Source of the DNA: Candidatus Methanoperedens nitratireducens
Lineage (GTDB): Archaea; Halobacteriota; Methanosarcinia; Methanosarcinales; Methanoperedenaceae
Assembly: GCA_020724545.1 (NCBI GenBank)
Contig: DYGR01000005.1
Location: forward strand, 1-64,000
Length of the DNA: 64,000 bases
Reading direction: 5' to 3'
This document shows positions 53,313 through 61,811 of this stretch, piece after piece. A model generated the notes under the pieces. The model was not told the DNA's origin, searched no databases, and saw only the letters and a program-made list of their open reading frames with translations. Position 1 is the stretch's first letter. Each line of letters starts with the position of its first letter. The position numbers and the translations under genes were made by a program.

Positions 53313-54387
53313 AGATGCCAGGGCCGCTGTTTTGCCAAGCAGTATTATTAATGATTATATTGTTGTTCGAATTCACTACAATTCCTCCCCCATCGGGCCA
53401 CGTTACACTAGATCCTATAGCGATAAATCCGTCAAGAATACTATTCCCAGCACTCAAGTTTATAGCGCTGCATCTTCCATTAACACACCTATGATTGGCA
53501 TTTACAATAGGCTTACCGCCGCCGTTGTCAATACCGCGCAGAATAAGCTGCTTGTTAACAACTACGTTCTCAGAATAGATACCGCTATAAACCAGAATCG
53601 TATCCCCATCGCTCGCATTATCTATAGCATCCTGTATTTTCGTATAATCCGCACCTCCGCTGTCGTCTACAGTGATAGTTCTTGTACCTGCCCCACTTGA
53701 AATCTTTACCAGCCAGGCATCATTATATCCTGCCCCATATGACCAAGTCTCACCCGCAAGTATAAATCCACCATCTGAGGTCTGCCGAACAGAGAATACA
53801 GCATCAAAATCTGCTCCCCCGAATGTTCTGCTCAACAGTTCGTTGCCACTTGCATCGGTCTTTATCAGCCAGGCATTCACATATCCAGCCCCATACGACC
53901 ATGTCTCACCTGCAAGTATATATCCGCCATCCGAGGTTTGCTGGACTGAGAACACCCCATCATTATTTGTTCCTCCGAATGTTCGATCCCACTGCATGTT
54001 ACCGCCTGCATCAGTTTTTATTAGCCATGCATCAAATTCTCCATTTCCAGATGAGTTCGTTATTCCTGCTATAACATATCCACTATCTGAGGTCCTCTGT
54101 ACTGAGTAAGCCTTATCAAAGCCTGTCCCTCCGAACGTTTTGCTCCATTGCATATTACCATTAGCATCTGTTTTAACAAGCCAGACATCTGCAAGGCCAT
54201 TACCATATGATGTAGTCCCGCCTGCAAATACATAGCCCCCATCTGATGTCTGCAGAACAGAGTTAGCTATATCCTCGAATCTTCCGCCGAATGTTTTATT
54301 CCATTCTTCTAAAGGTACTGCGCCTGCACCGCCTGCAAATATGCTCAGCACGATTAATGCAATTGCAATGTTAGAATATCTGTTCAT
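53293..54387 (-). CDS. SBBP-repeat/NosD protein, 5' part of a split gene
   Basis: A 364-residue frame. The ATG at 54387 follows GCGGAG. It has a signal peptide (NIAIALIVLSIFAGGAGA) and four SBBP-type beta-propeller repeats of about 48 residues (motif WSKTFGG...SVQ.TSDGGY.LAG). A NosD start follows (DYTKIQDAIDNASDGDTILV) and then beta-helix repeats that end abruptly at VYSFI. The missing rest of the helix continues in the next frame at 51444. It is probably a surface protein, now broken, or intact with a sequencing error or programmed slip. Confidence 0.82.
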   Translation of the reverse strand: MNRYSNIAIALIVLSIFAGGAGAVPLEEWNKTFGGRFEDIANSVLQTSDGGYVFAGGTTSYGNGLADVWLVKTDANGNMQWSKTFGGTGFDKAYSVQRTSDSGYVIAGITNSSGNGEFDAWLIKTDAGGNMQWDRTFGGTNNDGVFSVQQTSDGGYILAGETWSYGAGYVNAWLIKTDASGNELLSRTFGGADFDAVFSVRQTSDGGFILAGETWSYGAGYNDAWLVKISSGAGTRTITVDDSGGADYTKIQDAIDNASDGDTILVYSGIYSENVVVNKQLILRGIDNGGGKPIVNANHRCVNGRCSAINLSAGNSILDGFIAIGSSVTWPDGGGIVVNSNNNIIINNTAWQNSGPGIFVYSFI

Positions 54388-54399
54388 ATTACTCCGCAT

Positions 54400-54870
54400 T
54401 TACTTTTTAGGTTTTATCATACCAATGATAAGCAAAATAAGAGATGCTATGAAAATTATCGGTGAAATAAACAAAATCCAGATCATCCCATAATCGCCTT
54501 CTGCTGTCGCAAGAAATAGCATGAACAGTGCAAAACTTATCACCAATAAGATTGCTCCTGCTCTGAGAAATCTGTTTTTTCTTACTTTTGATGCTGTTAA
54601 CCAGCCTAATATTGATGCGACTAAAAGGCCAATTATACCAATTATATTATCGATTTTCCTCTTTGGTGTAGGGGGTTGGGGATAGGGCGGATCATTTGTA
54701 GAATCAGAAGGTATATAACCGCCATCAAGAGTTTCCTGAACAGATAAAACATCATCATCCGTCCCTCCAAATGTCTTGATCCACATCTCATGTGGAGCTG
54801 CACCTGCGCTTCCTGCCAGCATGACAAGCAAAATTATTGCAGTTATGATACCACTAACGTTTTTATTCAT
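54400..54870 (-). CDS. Short membrane protein with one SBBP repeat
   Basis: A 156-residue protein starting at 54870, six bases after AGGAG. It has a signal peptide (GIITAIILLVMLAGSAGA), a single SBBP-like repeat (WIKTFGGTDDDVLSVQETLDG), a Pro linker (PPYPQPPTPKRK) and three transmembrane helices. The lone SBBP repeat suggests it is a shortened relative of the four-repeat protein that follows: its stop codon is directly next to that gene's first in-frame ATG. Function unknown. Confidence 0.72.
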   Translation of the reverse strand: MNKNVSGIITAIILLVMLAGSAGAAPHEMWIKTFGGTDDDVLSVQETLDGGYIPSDSTNDPPYPQPPTPKRKIDNIIGIIGLLVASILGWLTASKVRKNRFLRAGAILLVISFALFMLFLATAEGDYGMIWILFISPIIFIASLILLIIGMIKPKK

Positions 54871-54910
54871 AATATCTCCTACAGATTCGTAGCTACCAAA
54901 GATTAACAAT

Positions 54911-55501
54911 CTACTCTCTTTTAGCATCCTGCGCTCCTGCCTTCCAGACCTGCACTACCTTTCTCTCATCGGGGTCGACCAACGCAGAAATCCCTTCCCA
55001 TGTCACGCTCAGAAGCGTTTTTGGCACATAGAATTTCTCAGATGTCCCCGGTAAGATGCGTCTTACAGTCGAAGCGCCTGCGCTGGAAACTGATACTGCT
55101 ACTTCCTGATTTCCAAGTGCAATGCCGATTGCCTCGTTTCTGAATTGAGAAGGTATTGCCTCAAGTAGATAGCCGGTTAGCAGCAATTCATCACCCTCAT
55201 ACACAAAATCATATATATCCGGGTCGCCTGAGTCTTTTGCTTGAGCTATCACCTTCAGGCGCAGCCCTTTACCATCAGCGCTGGGAATTATGTTTATCAT
55301 CTCATATTCTGTTCTATAAGGGGTTATCTCTGCCCACAGCAGTTCTTCTATCTTTGCAGCATCATCTGGCTTATCTGACCACTGTACCTGATGCACCCAC
55401 GAAGGTTTTACATCCGATTGTTTCTGGCTCAAGCTAAGTCCAATACCGAGAGTTAATATTATGAGAACAAATCCGATTACGAATTTTATCTTTGTAGCCA
55501 T
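54911..55501 (-). CDS. Secreted or anchored protein, unknown
   Basis: A 196-residue protein with an N-terminal signal anchor (residues 6-25, FVIGFVLIILTLGIGLSL). The outer part is an alpha/beta domain with the phrases PYRTEYEMINIIP and SQFRNEAIGIALGNQEV. It is not matched to a named family. It is in the same direction as, and 40 bp upstream of, the short SBBP membrane protein. No sorting tail is seen. Confidence 0.65.
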   Translation of the reverse strand: MATKIKFVIGFVLIILTLGIGLSLSQKQSDVKPSWVHQVQWSDKPDDAAKIEELLWAEITPYRTEYEMINIIPSADGKGLRLKVIAQAKDSGDPDIYDFVYEGDELLLTGYLLEAIPSQFRNEAIGIALGNQEVAVSVSSAGASTVRRILPGTSEKFYVPKTLLSVTWEGISALVDPDERKVVQVWKAGAQDAKRE

Positions 55502-55589
55502 GATCCATCAACTTCCTTTTTAATTATCGTTTTTCAATCCTGCTAAGATAAACTGCAATTGCTGAGAGAACTGTTATTCATGCTATCGC

Positions 55590-55676
55590 TCAATCTCTTT
55601 TTTTTCTGAAGATCTGCTTCAAGATAAGTGTGATTATAGCTAGCAGCAGCGGAATTGGCTCATGGTTTTTACTCAT
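55590..55676 (-). CDS. Small membrane peptide resembling a sorting tail
   Basis: A 28-residue frame starts at ATG 55676 after GGTGAG. The product is one hydrophobic helix (PIPLLLAIITLILKQIF) and a basic end (RKKRD), the layout of a C-terminal sorting signal without its protein. It lies between two secreted-protein genes. It could be a true small membrane protein or the end of a lost gene. Confidence 0.4.
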   Translation of the reverse strand: MSKNHEPIPLLLAIITLILKQIFRKKRD

Positions 55677-55707
55677 GCTCTCACCACCATTGCAGATAAG
55701 TAGGAGT

Positions 55708-55729
55708 AAAAAAGGAGGTATTACCCTCC
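55708..55729 (-). terminator. Terminator at the end of the NEW3-type protein gene
   Basis: On the minus strand GGAGG and CCTCC pair around a six-base loop that contains the stop codon, followed directly by six T bases. The form is that of an intrinsic terminator. Confidence 0.6.
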
Positions 55730-56992
55730 AATCGTTACAGTATACTCAAACCTCTCCGTGTTCCTTGGCAGCACCGAAAGCTTCCATTCACCGGGCGAAC
55801 CCTGGACGGTATACGTCTCTACATACTGTGTCCCCATCTCCTGGTAGATGCCTGTGCTCTCAATTTCCCATGGCGGGATGTCCCCGCCCATGCTAACACC
55901 ACCTTTTATCACTCTCTTTTGGACTTTCAGCTCGGCTTTTCCTGTCGGGCCTTCAATGGAGGTCTCAAAGGATGGTTCTTTATTGGCTTTTGTCCCCTGA
56001 CCATATGGACCCCGTGGATACATTCCAAAGGAGTTAGAGCTTATCTCCAGGGTTACAGCTACTGCTTCTTTCAGGTTAAAGCTCTTCACAAAAGGCTCAG
56101 TTGGCTGTTTCCATATATTGAAGTTTAGTTGTACTCTTCCTTCCCATTCCCTGACTGATCTATCGTCTATGCCAAGATCTATATAGCCGTTGTAATAACC
56201 CTTGGCATCAGCAGGCACTTTTACATGGATTTTTACTATCTCAGTTTTACCGGCAGGAATATTCGCTGGTGCAGTTATGGTTATAGCATCATCAGTTAAA
56301 GCCGGAGCCGTCATGCCATAAGGTCCGCCATAGTACATATCGCTCCCCATCCTTGGGCTTATGCCTATCGCTTTATCTCCTGTGTTCTTTAGCTTTATCT
56401 CGTAATCGTATTCCTTCCCTGCCTCAAGCTGGTCGCTTATATAAGGCGTCATTATCTGGATTTTGGGCGGGGTCCAGACATCAATGGAAAGGCTGAAGGA
56501 ATGGACATAATTGGGGAAAGGCTGGGGATAGGGCGTAGGTATTACCTCATCTGTAAAAGCGATCTGAGCACCGTAATATCCTATGGATGCATCCTTCGGC
56601 ACAGATGCTTTTACTGTAAATTTCCGGCTTCCACCTGCCTCTATCTCAGCACTGCCTGGTGTAACAGTTATCCACTCTTTTTCCATCATATACTCACCGT
56701 AAGGCGGTATAACTATGTTTGGCTTAACACTGACAGTTTTTTTCTCCTTGTTCTTAATAGTGACTGTAATTTCTTTTGTCTCCCCTGGCTGCAACCTGAA
56801 ATTGCTGTTGTAGCGGGGTGAGATCTCAAGCTTTGTGAAGTTGATTGTCTGCATATCTCCCGCAGGTAAAGGCGGAACGCTAACAGCCTGCTCTGCCACT
56901 GCCATACTGTTACCTGAGACGCTGCTTACCCCAATGACTGCAAATATGCTCAATACAATCATTGCAGTCATGATACTTCCATATTTGTTCAT
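55721..56992 (-). CDS. Secreted COG1470-type protein with NEW3-like domains
   Basis: A 423-residue secreted protein. The signal peptide (IMTAMIVLSIFAVIGVSSVSG) closely matches those of nearby surface genes. The mature part consists of three or four Ig-like domains of the NEW3 type: LQPGETKEITVTIKNKEKK, IEAGGSRKFTVKASVPKDAS and LEAGKEYDYEIKLKNTGD. No transmembrane or sorting tail is present at the C-terminus (ends ERFEYTVTIGG), so it may be released or bound by glycans. Its upstream region (56993-57352) resembles the regulatory gap at 47.7 kb. Confidence 0.82.
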   Translation of the reverse strand: MNKYGSIMTAMIVLSIFAVIGVSSVSGNSMAVAEQAVSVPPLPAGDMQTINFTKLEISPRYNSNFRLQPGETKEITVTIKNKEKKTVSVKPNIVIPPYGEYMMEKEWITVTPGSAEIEAGGSRKFTVKASVPKDASIGYYGAQIAFTDEVIPTPYPQPFPNYVHSFSLSIDVWTPPKIQIMTPYISDQLEAGKEYDYEIKLKNTGDKAIGISPRMGSDMYYGGPYGMTAPALTDDAITITAPANIPAGKTEIVKIHVKVPADAKGYYNGYIDLGIDDRSVREWEGRVQLNFNIWKQPTEPFVKSFNLKEAVAVTLEISSNSFGMYPRGPYGQGTKANKEPSFETSIEGPTGKAELKVQKRVIKGGVSMGGDIPPWEIESTGIYQEMGTQYVETYTVQGSPGEWKLSVLPRNTERFEYTVTIGG

Positions 56993-57215
56993 ATTTTCCT
57001 CCTAAGTTCTTTGCTGTCAAACTTGACGATTAACAGGCAAATCCTGATCTTTAAGTATCATTTCTTAATACTTAAATGTTACCGATTAATCGTCTAGTTG
57101 ATTTAATAATTCAGTAACCTATATTGATATATACAAAAGTATATGAATTGATGCACAACTATAACGAAAACATAATCATGTATAAGAGGTTATTTTGACA
57201 AATCTACACAAACAG

Positions 57216-57262
57216 GATAAAACTGTTAGCCCTCTCGAAAGCGATTCAACAAAATCCCACAA
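57216..57262 (+). pseudogene. Decayed 5' end of a winged-helix regulator
   Basis: The plus-strand text SPLESDSTKSHN, then stop, matches the start SPLEKLFGKTAQ of the gene at 47903 in position relative to the TTGACAAAT...AAACAGGAT block, but the ATG is gone. The bases after it are still loosely related. It sits in a 360 bp gap with no other gene, upstream of the secreted protein at 55721 as the intact regulator is upstream of the PGF-CTERM operon. Confidence 0.5.
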
Positions 57263-57352
57263 CTAAGTGTGCCGATATATCCTATACAAAAATAGCAGAA
57301 AGAACCGAATCTTCTGATGGCATTTTATAATATGCTTAGCCAGTACTGGGTA

Positions 57353-57859
57353 TTAATCCACACGTTTCATCACAAACTCGCAACAGTCATCCCCTTTTGC
57401 AGTACACCTTACTTCCTCGGCATCTATATCCATACCTTTAAGCACCTCTGTCAGACCTGCGTTATAACCCCTCAAAAAATGACAGACTGCAGTTTCTGAA
57501 TTCACATAACCTCTAGCAATAAATGAATTCTCAACCCTTACCACAAGCTCATTTTTGTTATCTTCTTCTATACTAAACTTTCCCCATCCAAGTTCTGCGT
57601 AGAAGTTCTGAACTGCTTCAATGAACTTTTTATCTTTTAAACCCCATTCATTGCTGAAGCGATTGATCCACTGAAGACCAGCTTTCTTGCCAGCTTCGTA
57701 TAAAAGCACAGATGCACCATCAAGGCCCAATATCTTTTCAGCGTTCTTCTGCAAATTAACAAAGGTTTCAATGCTCACTATGATAGCAGGGACTTCAATG
57801 ACCGAGAACTCTCCTGTGCTCCTTTCCCATGAAGCAGTTTCTTTGACGTCTTTTAACAT
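57353..57859 (-). CDS. V4R-domain protein
   Basis: A 168-residue protein of the V4R (4-vinyl reductase) family. Landmarks are LLYEAGKKAGLQWINRF, the FSIEEDNKNELVVRVENSF strand pair and the C-terminal CHFLRGYNAGLTEVLKG...VRCTAKGDDCCEF with the conserved Cys residues. V4R domains bind small hydrophobic ligands or metals and often regulate aromatic or methyl metabolism; in methanogens they occur as stand-alone proteins. No partner gene is adjacent, so the role is open. Confidence 0.8.
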   Translation of the reverse strand: MLKDVKETASWERSTGEFSVIEVPAIIVSIETFVNLQKNAEKILGLDGASVLLYEAGKKAGLQWINRFSNEWGLKDKKFIEAVQNFYAELGWGKFSIEEDNKNELVVRVENSFIARGYVNSETAVCHFLRGYNAGLTEVLKGMDIDAEEVRCTAKGDDCCEFVMKRVD

Positions 57860-58030
57860 AAGTAATCAGAATAATTGTACATGTAACTTAAATTTATCTA
57901 TACTTCTGAAGAGATGCAGTCAATGAATTGTAGTACTATAAATAGCTTTTCTTCTATTTTGAGTTAAATTTAAATATCATTAACTATACAGTAGGTATCC
58001 GTATGCCTTGGTAGGCAGGAAGGTGATAAC

Positions 58031-59344
58031 ATGGAAATTAAAAAATCTATATACTATTTAAAGTATTTTTTAATTGCAGCAATTTTACTTTCGATATTTG
58101 CTGGTGCCGCGTATGCGGAAGAAGAACTCGGAATTGATACTGGTGATACCGCGTGGATTCTAATCAGTACAGCCCTCGTAATGCTAATGATTCCTGGAGT
58201 AGGCTTATTCTACAGCGGTATGGTGCGGCGCAAGAACGCTCTTTCGACGATAATGCTCAGCTTTGCTATACTTGCGTTGATAAGCGTGCAGTGGGTGCTC
58301 TTTGGCTACAGCCTTGCATTCGGCCCTGATATCGGGGGTGTGATCGGCGGCCTTGACTGGCTCGGGCTCAATGGTGTAGGCCAGGAGCCAAATGCCGACT
58401 ATGCGGCAACCATTCCTGGACTTGCATTCATGATGTTCCAGGCCATGTTCGCCATAATCACGGTTGCGCTCATTACTGGCGCATTCGTTGAGCGCATAAA
58501 GTTCAGCGCATTCATGGTATTCGCCCTGCTCTGGGCAACCCTTGTGTACGACCCAATAGCACACTGGGTATGGGGTGTAGGTGGATGGCTTGGCGAGATG
58601 GGTGCGCTTGATTTTGCAGGCGGCACAGTGGTGCATATAAGCTCAGGTATCTCGGCTCTTGCGATTGCACTGGTAATAGGAGCGCGCAAAGGCTTCGGGA
58701 AGCAGCCCATGGAACCGCACAACATACCCATGACTGTGCTTGGTGCTGTATTGCTGTGGTTTGGCTGGTTCGGGTTCAATGCAGGCAGCGCATTAGCGAG
58801 CGACGGACTTGCTGCAAGCGCCTTTGTGGTAACCAATACAGCAGCAGCGGCGGCAGCACTGATGTGGACGCTGTTAAGCTGGTACAATAAGAGGCCAAGC
58901 GTACTTGGTACTGCAACAGGCGCAGTCGTCGGTCTGGTGGCAATCACGCCAGCAGCAGGTTTTGTTACACCTCTTGCAGCGATTATAATAGGAGCAGTGG
59001 CAGCAGTATTGAGCTACTATGCGATGCTCTTCAGGATGAAGCGCAACATCGATGAATCCCTTGATGTCTGGGCATGCCACGGCATAGGCGGGACATGGGG
59101 TGCGATTGCCACTGGCATATTCGCCACTGCTGCTGTAAATTCAGCAGGCTCTGGCCTGATTGACGGTAACGCAGGGCAGGTTGTAACCCAGATAGCAGCA
59201 GTCGGTGTGGTATGGGTATACGCCTTTGTTGTGACCTTCATACTTGCAAAAATTATAGATGCAACCATTGGTCTGCGTGTGCGCGAGGAAGAGGAAGCAG
59301 TAGGTCTGGATATTGCCCAGCATGCTGAAAAGGCTTACGCTTGA
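58031..59344 (+). CDS. amt: Ammonium transporter Amt
   Basis: A 437-residue channel of the Amt/Mep/Rh family. A signal peptide ([17 protein letters not shown]) precedes about 11 helices. Typical motifs are [17 protein letters not shown], the ammonium pore His region [13 protein letters not shown], and [18 protein letters not shown] with the second His. A ribosome-binding GGAAGGTGA lies before the ATG, and a small TGCCT/AGGCA hairpin lies at 58004-58017. It is followed after 10 bp by GlnK, which binds and blocks Amt when nitrogen is plentiful. Confidence 0.96.
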   Translation: MEIKKSIYYLKYFLIAAILLSIFAGAAYAEEELGIDTGDTAWILISTALVMLMIPGVGLFYSGMVRRKNALSTIMLSFAILALISVQWVLFGYSLAFGPDIGGVIGGLDWLGLNGVGQEPNADYAATIPGLAFMMFQAMFAIITVALITGAFVERIKFSAFMVFALLWATLVYDPIAHWVWGVGGWLGEMGALDFAGGTVVHISSGISALAIALVIGARKGFGKQPMEPHNIPMTVLGAVLLWFGWFGFNAGSALASDGLAASAFVVTNTAAAAAALMWTLLSWYNKRPSVLGTATGAVVGLVAITPAAGFVTPLAAIIIGAVAAVLSYYAMLFRMKRNIDESLDVWACHGIGGTWGAIATGIFATAAVNSAGSGLIDGNAGQVVTQIAAVGVVWVYAFVVTFILAKIIDATIGLRVREEEEAVGLDIAQHAEKAYA

Positions 59345-59354
59345 GGTGAGAAAA

Positions 59355-59708
59355 ATGAAGAAAATCGAGGCAATAATAAGACCTGAAAGTCTTGAATCAG
59401 TACGTGCAGCGCTTGAAGAGAAAGGTATCGTGAGCATGACCGTTGCAGAAGTGCAGGGACGCGGACGCCAGAAGGGCATTAGTTTGCAGTGGCGCGCAGG
59501 TGAGTACCGCGTTGAGTTCCTGCCAAAGCTCAGGCTGGATATGATCGTGGACGACAAAGACGTGGAAACGGCAATAACTTCGATAACAGAGGCTGCAAAA
59601 ACTGGATACAATGGCAATGGCAAGTACGGCGACGGCAAGATCTTTATCTATCCGGTCGAAGAGGTCGTGCGTGTGAGCACAGGCGAGCGCGGAAAGGAAG
59701 CCATTTAA
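59355..59708 (+). CDS. glnK: PII nitrogen-regulatory protein GlnK
   Basis: A 117-residue PII protein. The start at 59355 follows GAGGTGAG and gives the family N-terminus MKKIEAIIRPESLESVRAAL. The T-loop reads QGRGRQKGISLQWRAGEYRVEFLPK-like text, with the Tyr typical of position 51, and the ATP-site motifs are GDGKIFIYPVEE and the TGERG end. It senses 2-oxoglutarate and ADP/ATP and controls the adjacent ammonium channel. The amt-glnK pairing is conserved. Confidence 0.96.
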   Translation: MKKIEAIIRPESLESVRAALEEKGIVSMTVAEVQGRGRQKGISLQWRAGEYRVEFLPKLRLDMIVDDKDVETAITSITEAAKTGYNGNGKYGDGKIFIYPVEEVVRVSTGERGKEAI

Positions 59709-59748
59709 ATCTGGCTTCCTACCTCCTGTGAACAGATTGTTATGCCGT

Positions 59749-60927
59749 TTAAATCAATCTCATTCTTTTACCAACCTTCTCAAATATAGCTATCGCCTCA
59801 TCCAGATCCTCATCAGTATGCTGGGCAGTCACGATGATCCTGACCCTGGCTTTATCCTTTGTCACCAGTGGGAACACGATTGGCTTTGCAAAAAGCCCTT
59901 CCTGGAACAACTGGCCTGAGAGTTCCACCGCAGTCCTGCTCTCCCCGGCCATGACCGGCGTGATTGGTGTCTGGCTGTGGCCAATATCGAATCCAAGATC
60001 GCTCATAGCCTTCTTGAAGTACCGTGTGTTATCCCAGAGTTTTTTTAGATGCTCTGGCTCATCCTGTACCATGCGCAGGGCTTCCATAGTGGCGGCTGCC
60101 ACGCAGGGCGGGTGAGCAGTGGTAAATATGAAACTGCGTGCCGAATTGATAAGGTATTCCCTCAACTCCCGTCTCCCTGCAATATAACCACCCAGGCTTC
60201 CGAAAGCCTTGCTCATTGTACCCATATCGATATCCACCCTGCCATCCAGTCCAAAATGATCGATTATTCCCCTGCCGTCCTTACCTAATACCCCGTCACC
60301 ATGGGCATCATCCACCATGATCATGGCATCATGCTCCTCTGCCAGCTCTACTATCTGATCCAGCGGTGCGATATCCCCATCCATGCTGAACACGCCATCA
60401 GTGATGATGAGCCTGCGTCTTGCGTCTTTTGTCTCATGCAGTGCCTTCCTCAAACCGTCCATATCCAGATGTGGGTATACCATTCGCCTGGATCTGGTCA
60501 ACCTTACCCCATCGATGATACTGCCGTGATTGAGCTCGTCGCTGATGATGGCATCCTCTTCTCCCATCAGGGACTGTATGGTACCCCTGTTGGCCGCAAT
60601 ACCGGCCACGAACACCAGTGAAGCTTCAGTGTGCTTGTATTCAGCCAGCATATTCTCAAGCCGGATATGTACCTCCATAGTACCTGCAATCTGGCGCACT
60701 GCCCCAGAACCGAATCCCCAGCAATCAATCGCTTCCCTGGCCGCGGCCCGCAGCCCTGGATGGTTTGCAAAACCCAGGTAGTTATTGCTGCACATCATGA
60801 TGACCTCTTTCCCGTTCATTACCACACGGTTCCTCTGCTCAGTACTGAGGATAGGAAGTTCTGTGAACAGGTTCTGGTCACGAAGGCTCTGTATCGACTC
60901 TTTTAAAAAATCCATTCTTGTGGTCAT
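59749..60927 (-). CDS. Glycine C-acetyltransferase / 8-amino-7-oxononanoate synthase family (KBL/BioF)
   Basis: A 392-residue PLP enzyme of the alpha-oxoamine synthase family. Conserved pieces are the substrate motif MMCSNNYLGFANHP, SDELNHGSIIDG, the PLP-ring Asp in MIMVDDAHGDGVLG, and the Schiff-base Lys in DIDMGTMSKAFGSLGGY. KBL makes 2-amino-3-ketobutyrate from glycine and acetyl-CoA; BioF uses pimeloyl thioesters and alanine. Close similarity of the two and absence of bio or tdh genes nearby leave the exact reaction open, with KBL slightly favoured. Confidence 0.88.
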   Translation of the reverse strand: MTTRMDFLKESIQSLRDQNLFTELPILSTEQRNRVVMNGKEVIMMCSNNYLGFANHPGLRAAAREAIDCWGFGSGAVRQIAGTMEVHIRLENMLAEYKHTEASLVFVAGIAANRGTIQSLMGEEDAIISDELNHGSIIDGVRLTRSRRMVYPHLDMDGLRKALHETKDARRRLIITDGVFSMDGDIAPLDQIVELAEEHDAMIMVDDAHGDGVLGKDGRGIIDHFGLDGRVDIDMGTMSKAFGSLGGYIAGRRELREYLINSARSFIFTTAHPPCVAAATMEALRMVQDEPEHLKKLWDNTRYFKKAMSDLGFDIGHSQTPITPVMAGESRTAVELSGQLFQEGLFAKPIVFPLVTKDKARVRIIVTAQHTDEDLDEAIAIFEKVGKRMRLI

Positions 60928-61076
60928 AAGATAAACTCACCTCTTCTAATATATGATTTAGAGCCTCTTCCCAAAAATTAGTAGGTTCAAAATAATTTCT
61001 ATTTGTCCGGATCTGAGAAAAAGAGAAACAAATATAGATAACATTATTAAATCTGCAGTTAAAAAGGGAACCCAAT

Positions 61077-61796
61077 ATGTCAGACCAATTAACAATAGAA
61101 CAATTAGCAAAAGAGTACGAGAATAGATCTCCCCTGAAAATATTAGAGTATGCGCTTGGCAATTACGGGAATATTGCAATCTCTTTCAGCGGGGCAGAGG
61201 ATGTGGTATTGATCGATATGGCAAAGAAGATAAAGCCCGATTTTCGGGTTTTTACACTTGATACAGGGCGACTTCATCTTGAAACCTATCAGTTCATAGA
61301 AGAGGTCAGGAATACATACAATATTAACATAGAGGTGTTCTTCGCTAACCGGGATGCTACAGAGAAACTCGCCAGGGAAAAGGGATTGTTCTCATTCTAC
61401 AGAGATGGGCATAAGGAATGCTGCGATGCGCGCAAGGTCGATCCCCTGAAGCGCGCCCTCAATACAGTGGATGCATGGATAACAGGGCAGCGCAAGGATC
61501 AGAGTCCCGGAACAAGGACGGATGTGCCCGTCATTCAGAAAGACCCAACGTTCGGAACTGGCAATCTTGTGAAATTCAATCCGATTGCTAACTGGACATC
61601 CAGACAGGTATGGGATTATATAAGGGAGAACAACGTCCCCTATAACAAGCTCCATGAGAGGGGATATATCAGCATAGGGTGCGAGCCGTGCACAAGACCC
61701 GTGCTCCCTGGCCAGCATGAGCGCGAAGGACGCTGGTGGTGGGAGGATGTCACAAAGAAGGAATGCGGCCTGCATGCCGGGAATGTGAAGAGGTAG
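61077..61796 (+). CDS. Adenylylsulfate (APS) reductase, assimilatory CysH type
   Basis: A 239-residue enzyme of the PAPS/APS reductase family. The PP-loop substrate part is [16 protein letters not shown], then [13 protein letters not shown]. Four cysteines form the iron-sulfur site typical of APS-specific enzymes: [13 protein letters not shown] and GCEPCTRPV. The C-terminal catalytic Cys is in KKECGLHAG. It reduces APS to sulfite and AMP. The next gene encodes ATP sulfurylase, which makes APS; they are 15 bp apart. The 4Cys motif argues against a PAPS-only enzyme. Confidence 0.94.
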   Translation: MSDQLTIEQLAKEYENRSPLKILEYALGNYGNIAISFSGAEDVVLIDMAKKIKPDFRVFTLDTGRLHLETYQFIEEVRNTYNINIEVFFANRDATEKLAREKGLFSFYRDGHKECCDARKVDPLKRALNTVDAWITGQRKDQSPGTRTDVPVIQKDPTFGTGNLVKFNPIANWTSRQVWDYIRENNVPYNKLHERGYISIGCEPCTRPVLPGQHEREGRWWWEDVTKKECGLHAGNVKR

Positions 61797-61811
61797 ATAA
61801 CCGGGATAACA

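Noticed and set aside
59749-60927. Biotin biosynthesis assignment (BioF)
   Set aside because: No other biotin genes are near and the family motifs do not separate KBL from BioF, so only the broad family is given.
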